Below, piece by piece: positions 8,046-16,010 of a stretch of DNA of 64,000 nucleotides. Position 1 is the first letter of the stretch. The number at the start of each line of letters is the position of its first letter. The stretch is from assembly GCF_020884755.1 (NCBI RefSeq), contig NZ_BPWE01000002.1, forward strand, positions 124,001 through 188,000. Reading direction: 5' to 3'. Under the pieces are notes generated by a model. The model was not told the origin of the DNA, searched no databases, and saw nothing but the letters and a program-made list of their open reading frames with translations. The position numbers and the translations under genes were made by a program. The DNA is from Bifidobacterium mizhiense (lineage in GTDB: Bacteria > Actinomycetota > Actinomycetes > Actinomycetales > Bifidobacteriaceae).

Positions 8046-9407
8046 TCAGCGTGCGATGCCGTAGGCCCCGCGCCGGTAAGGCTCAGGGTAGGGGGCCTGT
8101 TGAGCGGACAGCCCCAGTTTGTAGGCGGCCCTGAGCGGCCAGTAGGGGTCGCGCAGACTGGCTCGACCGATCTCGACCGCATCGGCCAGACCCTTGCGTA
8201 CGATCCGGTCAGCCTGCCTGGGCTTGGTGATCAGCCCCACCGCTGTGGTGGGAATCAGCACCTGGCTGCGCACCTGGTAGGAGAAGGGCACCTGGTAGTT
8301 GGGAGCGGCTGGGATCTTCACGCCTGGCACCAGACCCCCGGTGGAAACGTCAATCAGATCCACCCCGTGCAGCTTGAGCACCTTGGCGGTGCGGATGGTC
8401 TCGTCCAGACCCCATCCGCCAGTGGCCCAGTCGGTGGCGGACATGCGCACCAGCAGGGGCATGCCCGAGGGAATGACCTCGCGCACGACATCGGTCACCT
8501 GGATCAGCAGGCGCATTCTGCCGGACAGGCCACCCCCGTACTCGTCGCTGCGTCGGTTGATCAGGGGATCCAGGAATTGGGAGAGCAGGTAGCCGTGGGC
8601 GGCGTGCAGCTCCACTCCCAGGAAGCCGGCTTGAACGGCTCGCACGGCAGCGGAACGGAAGTCAGCCACAATGGAGGCTATCTGCGCCCGCGAGAGCTGA
8701 ACCGGGACCGCCATCCTCCCGAAGGCGATGGGGCTGGGGCCCACGGGCTGCCAGCCTCCTTCGGCCACGGGCACGGTGGCGTTGATATAGCCCATGGAGG
8801 AACACCCGGAGGAGCCCTTGCGCCCCGAATGATTGAGCTGGACGATGGGGACGGCTCCAGCGGCCTTGACATCCCGGACGATGCCCTGCCAGGCCCTGGT
8901 CTGCTCGTCATCCCATAGCCCCACATCGCAGGGAGAGATCCGCCCCTGGGGATTTACAGCCGTGGCCTCCCCGATGACGACCCCGAAGCCGCCTAGGGCC
9001 CTGGATACATAGTGCTGATAGTGGAAGTTGGTAGGAACCCCGTCATGCCGCAGGGACGAATAGGTGTCCATGGGAGGCATCCAGATCCTATTGCGGATGT
9101 GCTGGTCGCGCAGTTCCATGGGCTGGAAGAGCGCAGGCAGAGCCGTCTCCCGCCTTTTTCCTGATTTTGATTTCCTGGCCTTTTTGACTCTTTTGGCCTT
9201 CTTGTCCTTCTTGGACGATTTGATCCCCTTGGCAGCCTTGCCAGTCTTCTTCTTGCCGTCGGCGGCATCCGGCTCAAAGGGCCAGATCGGTTTGGAAACA
9301 TCCAACCTGCCGGAGCCGCTCACCGGCCCCGGCATCACCTGATCCTCATGAACCCGGCCGTCGGCCCGAGGGGCCTTGTCATCCAGCTCTGAATATTCCT
9401 GGACCAT
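8046..9407 (-). CDS. NADH:flavin oxidoreductase (old yellow enzyme family) with Lys-rich N-terminal extension
   Basis: FMN-dependent ene-reductase-type TIM barrel. The enzyme core begins at LFQPMELRDQHIRNRIWMPPMDTYSS and contains the family motifs QLNHSGRKGSS, FLGVELHAAHGYLLSQFLDPLINRR with the His-x2-His-type substrate pair, and a C-terminal FMN-phosphate region before VEIGRASLRDPYWPL. About 95 residues precede the core: an acidic/polar start and a dense run of lysines around KKDKKAKRVKKARKSK. The ATG at 9407 has AGGCAGGA four bases upstream; in-frame starts at 9482 and 9521 lack a comparable site and would lengthen the tail. Substrate unknown. Confidence 0.85.
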   Translation of the reverse strand: MVQEYSELDDKAPRADGRVHEDQVMPGPVSGSGRLDVSKPIWPFEPDAADGKKKTGKAAKGIKSSKKDKKAKRVKKARKSKSGKRRETALPALFQPMELRDQHIRNRIWMPPMDTYSSLRHDGVPTNFHYQHYVSRALGGFGVVIGEATAVNPQGRISPCDVGLWDDEQTRAWQGIVRDVKAAGAVPIVQLNHSGRKGSSGCSSMGYINATVPVAEGGWQPVGPSPIAFGRMAVPVQLSRAQIASIVADFRSAAVRAVQAGFLGVELHAAHGYLLSQFLDPLINRRSDEYGGGLSGRMRLLIQVTDVVREVIPSGMPLLVRMSATDWATGGWGLDETIRTAKVLKLHGVDLIDVSTGGLVPGVKIPAAPNYQVPFSYQVRSQVLIPTTAVGLITKPRQADRIVRKGLADAVEIGRASLRDPYWPLRAAYKLGLSAQQAPYPEPYRRGAYGIAR

Positions 9408-9541
9408 CTGTTCCTGCCTCTCCCGGCGGACGGCCGTACCCCTCGTGGTCCCGCCCGTCGACGAATCCCTAATGGTCTCCATTGTAAGCACAGCCTCGCT
9501 CGGGTCACAGCCGGAACCCATCAAGCGGATCAGGCCAGGTA

Positions 9542-11812
9542 CTAGTCAGCCGCTTGCACGCTCTGAGTCGCTTCCGAAGTGAGCTCCTCGCTCTCCGGCT
9601 CCTGCACGCCTACACCACGGGTCATCTGACGCTGCTGCATCGGAGCCGACTGCTGAGGCTGGACCCCGCCGGTAAAGCGAGCGTCGGGGTTGCCGTAGGA
9701 ATTATCGGGCTGAATGTTGGCAGCGGCCAGGTAGGTGTTCATGAACTCCTTCCATGCCGGGGTGGCGATGTACATGCCGTACCAAGTGCCCATGGACCGT
9801 CCGTTGATGACCTTGCCATTGAAGGAGACCTGACCCTCGGCATTGCCCACAGTGACGAAGGAGGCCACCTGGGGCACGAACCCGCCGGTCAGCATGTACT
9901 TGTCCTCATGGGTGCCCGTCTTGGCGAAGGTCTTGCGGCCCCCGTCCAGCTGGGTCACGGCCGCCTCGCCTCCGGGCTGGACCACGCCCTGGTTGAGGGC
10001 ATAGGCGGTGGTCTCGGCGATGCCCGGGTCGATGGCCTGATGGCAGTTGGCCTTGGGCACCTTGATGGACCGCTTGTTCTTATCGATCACCTTGGTCATG
10101 GCGATAGGGCTGCAGGCCACGCCCTTGGCGGCGATGGTGGCGTAGACGTTGGCCATGGTCAGCGGGGAGGCCTGGACCGATCCGATGGTCATGGGCGGCT
10201 GGAAGCTGTTGTCTGAGTGGATGTCCATCTGGTCCTTGGGCGAATTGTGGTAGCCCATGTCCTTGGCTGTATCCGCTATGCTGCACAGGCCAATCTGCTG
10301 GGCCATGGAGGCCTGGGTGGTGTTGTGCGAGCGGATCAGGCCCTGCAGGGGGCTCTCCGGCGAAGTGGTGCCGCCGCCCGAGTTCTCAACGTGCCAGCTG
10401 CCAGTGCCGAATCCATAGGAGGTACCGTCAGCCGTCTTGCAGGCGAAGGCGGTCTGCGGATAGCTGGTAGAGGTGCGCAGGGGCTGGTTGATGGACTTGC
10501 CGGCCTTCATCCAGGCCACCAGATTGATGGGTTTCCAGGTGGAGCCCACGGGGAAACCCCAGCCGCCGCCGTCCTGCTGGTCCACTGCATAGTTGATGGC
10601 CGTGCGGGTGCCACCGCCAGAGTTCTGGGTGGCGTCGTAAATGCGGTTGATACCGAAGCCCAAAACCTCGCCGGTACCCGGGCGAATGGCCGCCATCGTG
10701 ACTTCGAAGCCGGTCGGATCATCCACGGGGATGGTGTCGCGGGCCGCCTTCATGGCTGCGGCGTTGGCATTGACGTCCATGGTGGTGTAGATGTCCAGGC
10801 CGCCCTCCTTGAGGAGTTTGTTGCGATCCTCCTGGCTCTTGCCGAACTCCTTGGAGTTGAGGATCTGCTTGGTCACGTAGTCACAGAAGAAGGCCGCGTC
10901 CCCGGCCGCCTGGCAGCCGGCGTCCGCAGACTGCACATGCAGCATCTGATCCAGCGGCTTGGCCTTGTTCTCCTCATACTGACGCTGGCTGATGTAGTTC
11001 TCCTGCCTCATCAGATCCAGGACGATGTTCCGCTGCTCCTGAGCGGCCTTGATATTGACGGTTGGGTCGAAGCGTGCGGGATTCTTGGTCACGGCGGCGA
11101 TGGTGGCCGACTCGCCCGGATCCAGCTCCTTGGCCGACTTGCTGAAATAGCGCCTGGCCGCCGACTCAACCCCGTAGACGTTGGTTCCGAACTGGGCGAT
11201 ATTCAAGTATCCTTGAAGAATCTCGGCCTTGGAGTACTTCTTCTCCATCTGCACCGCTATCAGCATCTCCCGCATCTTGCGGGCTATGGTCTCCTCCTGG
11301 GCGTGATACTCAGCGATGGGGTCGTTGTTTTCCTCGGCCTGGTTCATGAGCACGTTCTTGACGTACTGCTGGGTCAGGGAGGAACCGCCCTGGGTGTCAC
11401 CCTGCTTGATGTAGGTCTGGATGAAGGCCCTGAGCACGCCCTGGGTATCCACGCCCGCATGCTCGAAGAAACGACGGTCCTCACGGGCCACCACGGCCTT
11501 CTGCATGTAGTCGGAGACATCCTTGATGGGTACCACAATCCGGTTTTGCGCGTAGAAGGTGGCGATGACGGTATGCCCGTCGGAGGCGTAAAGGCGGGAC
11601 TGCTGGGGCAGATCGTTGACGTTGAAGTCGATGTTCTCCGTCTTCAGAGCAGGCATCAGATTCTTGGAGACGGCGTTGATGCCGAAGACTGCGGGGAACA
11701 GAAAACCAGAGACGACCACGCCACCTGCGACGCAGAAGATGAGGTAAGCCAGCAGCAGCGTGAAAAAGCGCCTGACCGACATGGATTTCTTTTGTTCGGG
11801 CATGGTCTCCAT
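9542..11812 (-). CDS. Bifunctional class A penicillin-binding protein
   Basis: Cell-wall synthase combining GT51 glycosyltransferase and transpeptidase activity, anchored by one N-terminal membrane helix (about residues 15-42). The glycosyltransferase motif EDRRFFEHAGVDTQG is at 111-125, with GGSSLTQQYVKN at 142-153. The transpeptidase has the serine motif STWK at 425-428, SHN at 496-498 and KTGT at 632-635. A short Ser/Gln/Glu-rich C-terminal tail follows. Length 756 is normal for the family. An in-frame ATG at 11803 is an alternative start. The next gene upstream is the Crp/Fnr regulator, 32 bases away on the same strand. Confidence 0.94.
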   Translation of the reverse strand: METMPEQKKSMSVRRFFTLLLAYLIFCVAGGVVVSGFLFPAVFGINAVSKNLMPALKTENIDFNVNDLPQQSRLYASDGHTVIATFYAQNRIVVPIKDVSDYMQKAVVAREDRRFFEHAGVDTQGVLRAFIQTYIKQGDTQGGSSLTQQYVKNVLMNQAEENNDPIAEYHAQEETIARKMREMLIAVQMEKKYSKAEILQGYLNIAQFGTNVYGVESAARRYFSKSAKELDPGESATIAAVTKNPARFDPTVNIKAAQEQRNIVLDLMRQENYISQRQYEENKAKPLDQMLHVQSADAGCQAAGDAAFFCDYVTKQILNSKEFGKSQEDRNKLLKEGGLDIYTTMDVNANAAAMKAARDTIPVDDPTGFEVTMAAIRPGTGEVLGFGINRIYDATQNSGGGTRTAINYAVDQQDGGGWGFPVGSTWKPINLVAWMKAGKSINQPLRTSTSYPQTAFACKTADGTSYGFGTGSWHVENSGGGTTSPESPLQGLIRSHNTTQASMAQQIGLCSIADTAKDMGYHNSPKDQMDIHSDNSFQPPMTIGSVQASPLTMANVYATIAAKGVACSPIAMTKVIDKNKRSIKVPKANCHQAIDPGIAETTAYALNQGVVQPGGEAAVTQLDGGRKTFAKTGTHEDKYMLTGGFVPQVASFVTVGNAEGQVSFNGKVINGRSMGTWYGMYIATPAWKEFMNTYLAAANIQPDNSYGNPDARFTGGVQPQQSAPMQQRQMTRGVGVQEPESEELTSEATQSVQAAD

Positions 11813-11844
11813 CCTAGGCCGTTGGCTCTACCGGACAGCGGCGT

Positions 11845-12564
11845 TCACATGCGTGAGCGTCGAATCAGCGGTCCTGGCTGGAAAATGATGATGGTGCGGC
11901 CCTTGCGAGAGATCCATCCCCGGTTGGAGAAGTCCATCAGGGCCTTGTTGACGGTCTCCCGTGAGGCACCGACCAGCTGGGCCAGCTCCTCCTGGGTCAG
12001 ATCGTAAGGGACCATCAGCCCTTGCTCGAAGGGTTCACCAAAGCGTGTGGCCAGATCCAGCAGGGTCTTGGCCAGACGGGCCGGCACGTCCAGGAAGACC
12101 AGGTCGGAGATGCGCTCGTTGTCGGTCCGCAGGCGGTGGGCCAACACCTGAAGCATGTCCACAGCCACCTTGGGATGCTGATTGAGCCAGTCAAAGAGGG
12201 CATCGTGATCCAGAGCAGCCACCTTGGTCTTATTGACCATGACCACAGCCGAGGCGGTACGCGGCCCGCCGGAGGGGTCAAAGACGGGAATCTCGCCCAG
12301 GATCTCCCCACGTCCATGGATACTGAGCAGCTGGATGCGGCGGTCGGGCGACTGGCGAACCAGCTTGACCCTGCCCTCCTCCAGCAGATACATCCGGTGG
12401 TCGGTGTCCCCCTGCCGGAAGACCGTGGACCCCTTGGCATAAGTGGACTCGTGCATGGTGTCCAAAAGCTGGTCGGCATCCTGCCTGGGCACCTGTTTGA
12501 ATAGGGCGGTCTGCCTGAGGGCGTTCCCGTCATCGGGAATCTCGTTGGGCTTGTGAACCGCCAT
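11845..12564 (-). CDS. Crp/Fnr-family transcriptional regulator
   Basis: Cyclic-nucleotide-binding-domain regulator of 239 residues from the ATG at 12564, chosen because AAAGGAG lies eight bases upstream; the frame stays open to 12675. The N-terminal beta-roll has GSTVFRQGDTDHRMYLLEEG and the phosphate-binding cassette GEILGEIP...PRTASAV, which resembles the cAMP-binding version. The long dimerisation helix is followed by a C-terminal winged helix (LTQEELAQLVGASRETVNKAL). It resembles actinobacterial GlxR/Crp proteins and lacks the Fnr cysteines, so a cyclic-nucleotide-type sensor is more likely than an oxygen sensor. The regulon cannot be read from this window. Confidence 0.9.
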   Translation of the reverse strand: MAVHKPNEIPDDGNALRQTALFKQVPRQDADQLLDTMHESTYAKGSTVFRQGDTDHRMYLLEEGRVKLVRQSPDRRIQLLSIHGRGEILGEIPVFDPSGGPRTASAVVMVNKTKVAALDHDALFDWLNQHPKVAVDMLQVLAHRLRTDNERISDLVFLDVPARLAKTLLDLATRFGEPFEQGLMVPYDLTQEELAQLVGASRETVNKALMDFSNRGWISRKGRTIIIFQPGPLIRRSRM

Positions 12565-12687
12565 ACTCCGCACTCCTTTTCGCCATGTCTGGCGGGTCTG
12601 CACCGACTCACGCATGGTTGATGACCTCACGCCGGGTTCGACGCGACTGAGCACGATTATACCCACACACATCAACCCCCTCGCCTG

Positions 12688-13899
12688 TCATGCAATCTGG
12701 GCGGTCCACTCCCCACGGCCGTAGCGCTGCTGGGCCAGGGTGCGGGCCCGTTGCTCAACCTCGGGCGCAGGACTTGATATGCGAAGATCCGACACCAGGG
12801 AGGGCAGGGTGTCCAGAAGGGCATCGATCAGAGATTGACGGGTCAGACTGGTCTGCCTGTCGATGGGATCCACCCGGCTTTTGACCGAGTTCACGGCCTT
12901 GTCGTGGAATTTCGCCGGGTCCACGTTGAGTACCTGGGCCATCAGATCGGCATCCACCGAGTAGGAAAGGGTGGTGTGGTGGAGCAGTCCGCCCGGTCCG
13001 CGGGAGCCTGCCGGCAGTCTGCGCTGGGCGGCGCCCCCCATCTTGCCCCGCGGGGAGGCGATGTCATTCATGCCCTGCCAGCCCGCCTGAATCCCTTGCA
13101 TGCGCAGACCACGAATCAGCCAATAGTCGCAGATCCGGTAGGAGTCGATCAGGTCGGTCCCCTTGACGAAGTCCAGGGGCAGATAGAGGGAATAGGTGAT
13201 GGCCCGGTCGGGCTGGATGACCATGGTGCCACCGCCGGTACAGCGGCGAACCAGGGTAAAGCCCAGACTGCGCGCCCGCTCCACGTGGACCTCCCGGCTC
13301 AGGGACTGGAAGCGTCCCAGGATCACCGCTGGCGCCGCCCAGTTCCAGATGCGCAGGGTGGGTGGCAGCTGGCCCTGGGCCACGGCATCATTGAGAGCCT
13401 GATCCATGGCCATCTGCATGGCCGGCTGACGTGGACGGTCCCTGATCAGGTCCAGCTTCAGGCCAGACCAACGGCGGCGGCATTCGACCTCGTCCGGCTG
13501 CGACTGTTGAAAAGACGCCTGGTCGGGCTCCTCGTGCCTGTGGATGACCAGCCCAGACGGCAGGGCGCGCTCCAGTGCAGTCACTAGGGTCCATGGGGAC
13601 ACGCCGACAACCCGTTGGCCATCCCCTTCTGCCATGATCCTGCCCAGCCGCTTCAGAGCCAGACCAGGATCCAAGGGCAGCGGGATACGGCAAATTGCGG
13701 ATTCCAGCCGGGATACCGGCCCATGATCATCCTCGGATTCACGGGAGGAGGTCGGGGCCGGCTCCGTAAAGAAGTCGCCGTCAATCCTGCAGGAAGTGAT
13801 GACTGGACGGGAGTCTGGCCCCTGGCCCAAGGCCAGGGTTACGGCCGCAAGTTTACCGCCCATCTGCTTGCCGACGCCGCGCAGAAGGGCCGGATTCAA
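12688..13899 (-). CDS. Lipoate-protein ligase with N-terminal LplB-like domain fused to LplA
   Basis: Predicted to activate lipoate with ATP and attach it to a lysine of an acceptor domain. The catalytic LplA/biotin-ligase fold has [12 protein letters not shown] (residues about 216-227) and a later [10 protein letters not shown] lysine motif. Before it, the first about 50 residues contain [15 protein letters not shown] and IDGDFFTEP, the hallmark of the small accessory domain that is C-terminal in E. coli LplA and separate (LplB) in archaea, so the domain order is permuted. The open frame runs to 14226, but upstream of 13914 it only shadows the TM2 gene. I favour the TTG at 13899, which overlaps the TM2 stop and has GGGAG eight bases upstream; GTG at 13914 is the alternative. 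Confidence 0.82.
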   Translation of the reverse strand: MNPALLRGVGKQMGGKLAAVTLALGQGPDSRPVITSCRIDGDFFTEPAPTSSRESEDDHGPVSRLESAICRIPLPLDPGLALKRLGRIMAEGDGQRVVGVSPWTLVTALERALPSGLVIHRHEEPDQASFQQSQPDEVECRRRWSGLKLDLIRDRPRQPAMQMAMDQALNDAVAQGQLPPTLRIWNWAAPAVILGRFQSLSREVHVERARSLGFTLVRRCTGGGTMVIQPDRAITYSLYLPLDFVKGTDLIDSYRICDYWLIRGLRMQGIQAGWQGMNDIASPRGKMGGAAQRRLPAGSRGPGGLLHHTTLSYSVDADLMAQVLNVDPAKFHDKAVNSVKSRVDPIDRQTSLTRQSLIDALLDTLPSLVSDLRISSPAPEVEQRARTLAQQRYGRGEWTAQIA

Positions 13900-14864
13900 T
13901 CCGTCAACTCCCACCCGCGAGCGTCGCGATGCCAGAAGGAGCCGGTTGAGGATGACAGAATCAGGATACCTTCGATCAGCCCCCATATTATGGCGATGGT
14001 CGGCCCAATGAAGAAGAAGAGGAACCCGATCAGGGTGAGCATGAGCTGAGCCACACCCCGGCCGGTTCTGCCCAGGTAGAAGTTGCCCACGCCGAAGCAG
14101 CCCAGAAAGATGCTGAGCAGTCCGGCTGCCAGCTTGCTGTGCGGAGTGGGTGATATTGGATAGGGACTCCTGCCGCTGGGCATAGCCCCGGGATACCCGC
14201 CCTGGGGCATGCCCGGGTAGGGCCAAGGCATAGGAGCCTGCGGCGGATACTGCCCGCCAGGATACTGATTGCCTGGATACTGGCCAGTTGGGTATCGATT
14301 GCCCGGGTACCCACTCGGTGGGTACTGGCCAGACGGGTACTGGCCGGGATAGCCCGGTCCCGGTTGATAGGGACTTGGAGGATTCTGGCCCCCAGGATAC
14401 TGGCCACCGGAATACTGCCCAGCAGGATACTGCTGACCGGTCGGATACTGCTGACCAGCTGGATACCCGGCCGTCGGATACTGACTGGGCCGATAGGGCC
14501 CTGCCTGATACGCCCCAGGATATTGTTCGCCCTCCTGAGAGGCAAACGGGTATCCGGCATTGCCCCTCTGCCCTGTCGGATACCCATCATGGGGATACTG
14601 ACTGGCGGGAAACTGCCCGGTCTGATAGGGGCTCTGGTTCCCCCCGCCGACATCATGGCCAGCTGGATAGCCCGAATCCTGCTGCTGCCCGTCGACTGCA
14701 TCTGGACCTGACTGGCCCGGCTGGGCTGCTCTGGCATCGGTGTCTCCCCCGGCAGGTTCCTGATGCTCGGGCGGAACCTGTGGGAACGGGGAGGGACCGA
14801 AGCCGGGATTCCCTGTCGGCATATCGCTGGACTGCCGGTCATCCGGCTGGGGGGCGTTATCCAT
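13896..14864 (-). CDS. TM2-domain membrane protein with Tyr-Pro-Gly-Gln repeat region
   Basis: A 322-residue protein with a long disordered N-terminal half and a C-terminal TM2 domain. The N-terminal part is built of YPxGQ/YPGGQ-type pentads and hexads. The TM2 domain starts at [29 protein letters not shown] and has two hydrophobic helices separated by a short turn, then a charged tail. The function of bacterial TM2 proteins is not established. The ATG at 14864 is preferred because GGAGG is eight bases upstream; another ATG is six bases before it. Its stop overlaps the TTG proposed for the lipoate ligase, suggesting coupled translation. Confidence 0.82.
   Translation of the reverse strand: MDNAPQPDDRQSSDMPTGNPGFGPSPFPQVPPEHQEPAGGDTDARAAQPGQSGPDAVDGQQQDSGYPAGHDVGGGNQSPYQTGQFPASQYPHDGYPTGQRGNAGYPFASQEGEQYPGAYQAGPYRPSQYPTAGYPAGQQYPTGQQYPAGQYSGGQYPGGQNPPSPYQPGPGYPGQYPSGQYPPSGYPGNRYPTGQYPGNQYPGGQYPPQAPMPWPYPGMPQGGYPGAMPSGRSPYPISPTPHSKLAAGLLSIFLGCFGVGNFYLGRTGRGVAQLMLTLIGFLFFFIGPTIAIIWGLIEGILILSSSTGSFWHRDARGWELTD
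14157..14672 (-). repeat. In-frame YPxGQ tandem repeat region
   Basis: This part of the TM2 gene encodes over twenty degenerate units of the type YP-x-G-Q-(Q/Y). At the DNA level GGATACTG-like units recur every 15 to 18 bases on the plus strand. Such regions change length by slippage or recombination, so copy number may differ among strains. Confidence 0.75.
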
Positions 14865-14900
14865 AGTCATGCCCTCCAGTCTAGCCGCCATCCGGCCCGA

Positions 14901-15944
14901 TCACAGACGGCTTAGGATATCCCTGCCGATCTGCTCCGTGCTCCGCTGGGTGGAGCCGGAGCGTTCGATGTCATCCTCCACGGCCCGTTCGATGCTGGCC
15001 GCCTCGTCCTCAAAGCCCAGATGATCCAGGAGCATCCCGGCCGAGAGAATGGCGGCCGTGGGGTTGGCGATCCCCTTGCCGGCGATGTCAGGGGCGGACC
15101 CGTGGATGGGCTCGAACATGGATGGGTAGGTGCCCGAGGCGTTGATGCAGCCGGAGGCCGAGTAGCCCACGCCTCCCACCACAGCCCCCGCCTCGTCCGT
15201 AAGGATGTCGCCGAAGAGGTTGTCGGTCACGATCACGTCGAAACGGCTGGGCTCGGTCACCAGGAATATGGTGGAGGCATCGATGTGCAGGTACTCGCGC
15301 TCCACATCGGGGTACTCCTGACCCACCTGGTCGACCAGCCGCTGCCACATGTCTCCCGCGTTGGTCAGCACGTTCTTCTTATGAACCAGAGTCAGGCGAC
15401 GGCGACGCTTCATAGCCAGCTGGAAGGCGTAGCGGATGACCCGTTCCGCCCCGTATGCCGTGTTGATGGAGACTTCGGTGGCCACCTCCTGGGGAGTGCC
15501 CCGGCGAATGGAGCCGCCGGCCCCGGCGTAGAGCCCCTCGGTGCCCTCACGCACGACCACGAAGTCGATGTCACCCGGATTGGCCAGGGGCGACACCACG
15601 CCCTTGTAGAGCTTGGATGGACGGAGGTTGACATACTGATCCAGCTCGAAACGCATTTTCAGCAACAGTCCCCGCTCCAGGATGCCGGCCTTGATACGGG
15701 GGTCGCCGATGGCCCCAAGGAGGATGGCGTCCTGCTGCTTGAGCCGGTCCAGATCCTCGTCGGGCAGAACGGCTCCATCACGCAGGTAGCGCTCAGCGCC
15801 CAGGTCGAAGTCCTCATAGCGGATATCAGCCTTGCCTCGGGTCACCTTCTCCAGCACAGCCTGAGCCTGGGGAACGATCTCCTTGCCGATGCCGTCACCG
15901 GCAATGACCGCAATGTGATATGTTTTCTGCTTGCTATTTGTCAT
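14901..15944 (-). CDS. leuB: 3-isopropylmalate dehydrogenase
   Basis: NAD-dependent oxidative decarboxylase of leucine biosynthesis, converting 3-isopropylmalate to 2-oxoisocaproate. The 347-residue protein has the N-terminal nucleotide-fold [16 protein letters not shown], the substrate-binding [19 protein letters not shown], and the metal/cofactor region [15 protein letters not shown] followed by [21 protein letters not shown]. The ATG at 15944 has no Shine-Dalgarno, but a TATGCT hexamer ends six bases before it, suggesting a leaderless mRNA. No other leu genes are nearby, as is usual when leuB is separate from leuCD and leuA. Confidence 0.96.
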   Translation of the reverse strand: MTNSKQKTYHIAVIAGDGIGKEIVPQAQAVLEKVTRGKADIRYEDFDLGAERYLRDGAVLPDEDLDRLKQQDAILLGAIGDPRIKAGILERGLLLKMRFELDQYVNLRPSKLYKGVVSPLANPGDIDFVVVREGTEGLYAGAGGSIRRGTPQEVATEVSINTAYGAERVIRYAFQLAMKRRRRLTLVHKKNVLTNAGDMWQRLVDQVGQEYPDVEREYLHIDASTIFLVTEPSRFDVIVTDNLFGDILTDEAGAVVGGVGYSASGCINASGTYPSMFEPIHGSAPDIAGKGIANPTAAILSAGMLLDHLGFEDEAASIERAVEDDIERSGSTQRSTEQIGRDILSRL

Positions 15945-15950
15945 ACCACG

Positions 15951-15956
15951 AGCATA
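15951..15956 (-). promoter_or_regulatory. Candidate -10 box for leaderless leuB mRNA
   Basis: TATGCT on the minus strand ends exactly six bases before the leuB ATG. A matching -35 is not evident. Confidence 0.4.
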
Positions 15957-16010
15957 ACGAGCCTGCCAAGGCCCTTTCCCGACCCCGACCGAATCCCGGA
16001 CAGGCCAGGT

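Noticed and set aside
10217-12007. About 600-codon open frame on the plus strand opposite the penicillin-binding protein
   Set aside because: Same shadow effect over a gene with intact GT51 and transpeptidase motifs.
13900-14226. Longer version of the lipoate ligase reading through the TM2 gene region
   Set aside because: The added residues are an out-of-frame reading of the TM2 domain gene and have no similarity to ligases.
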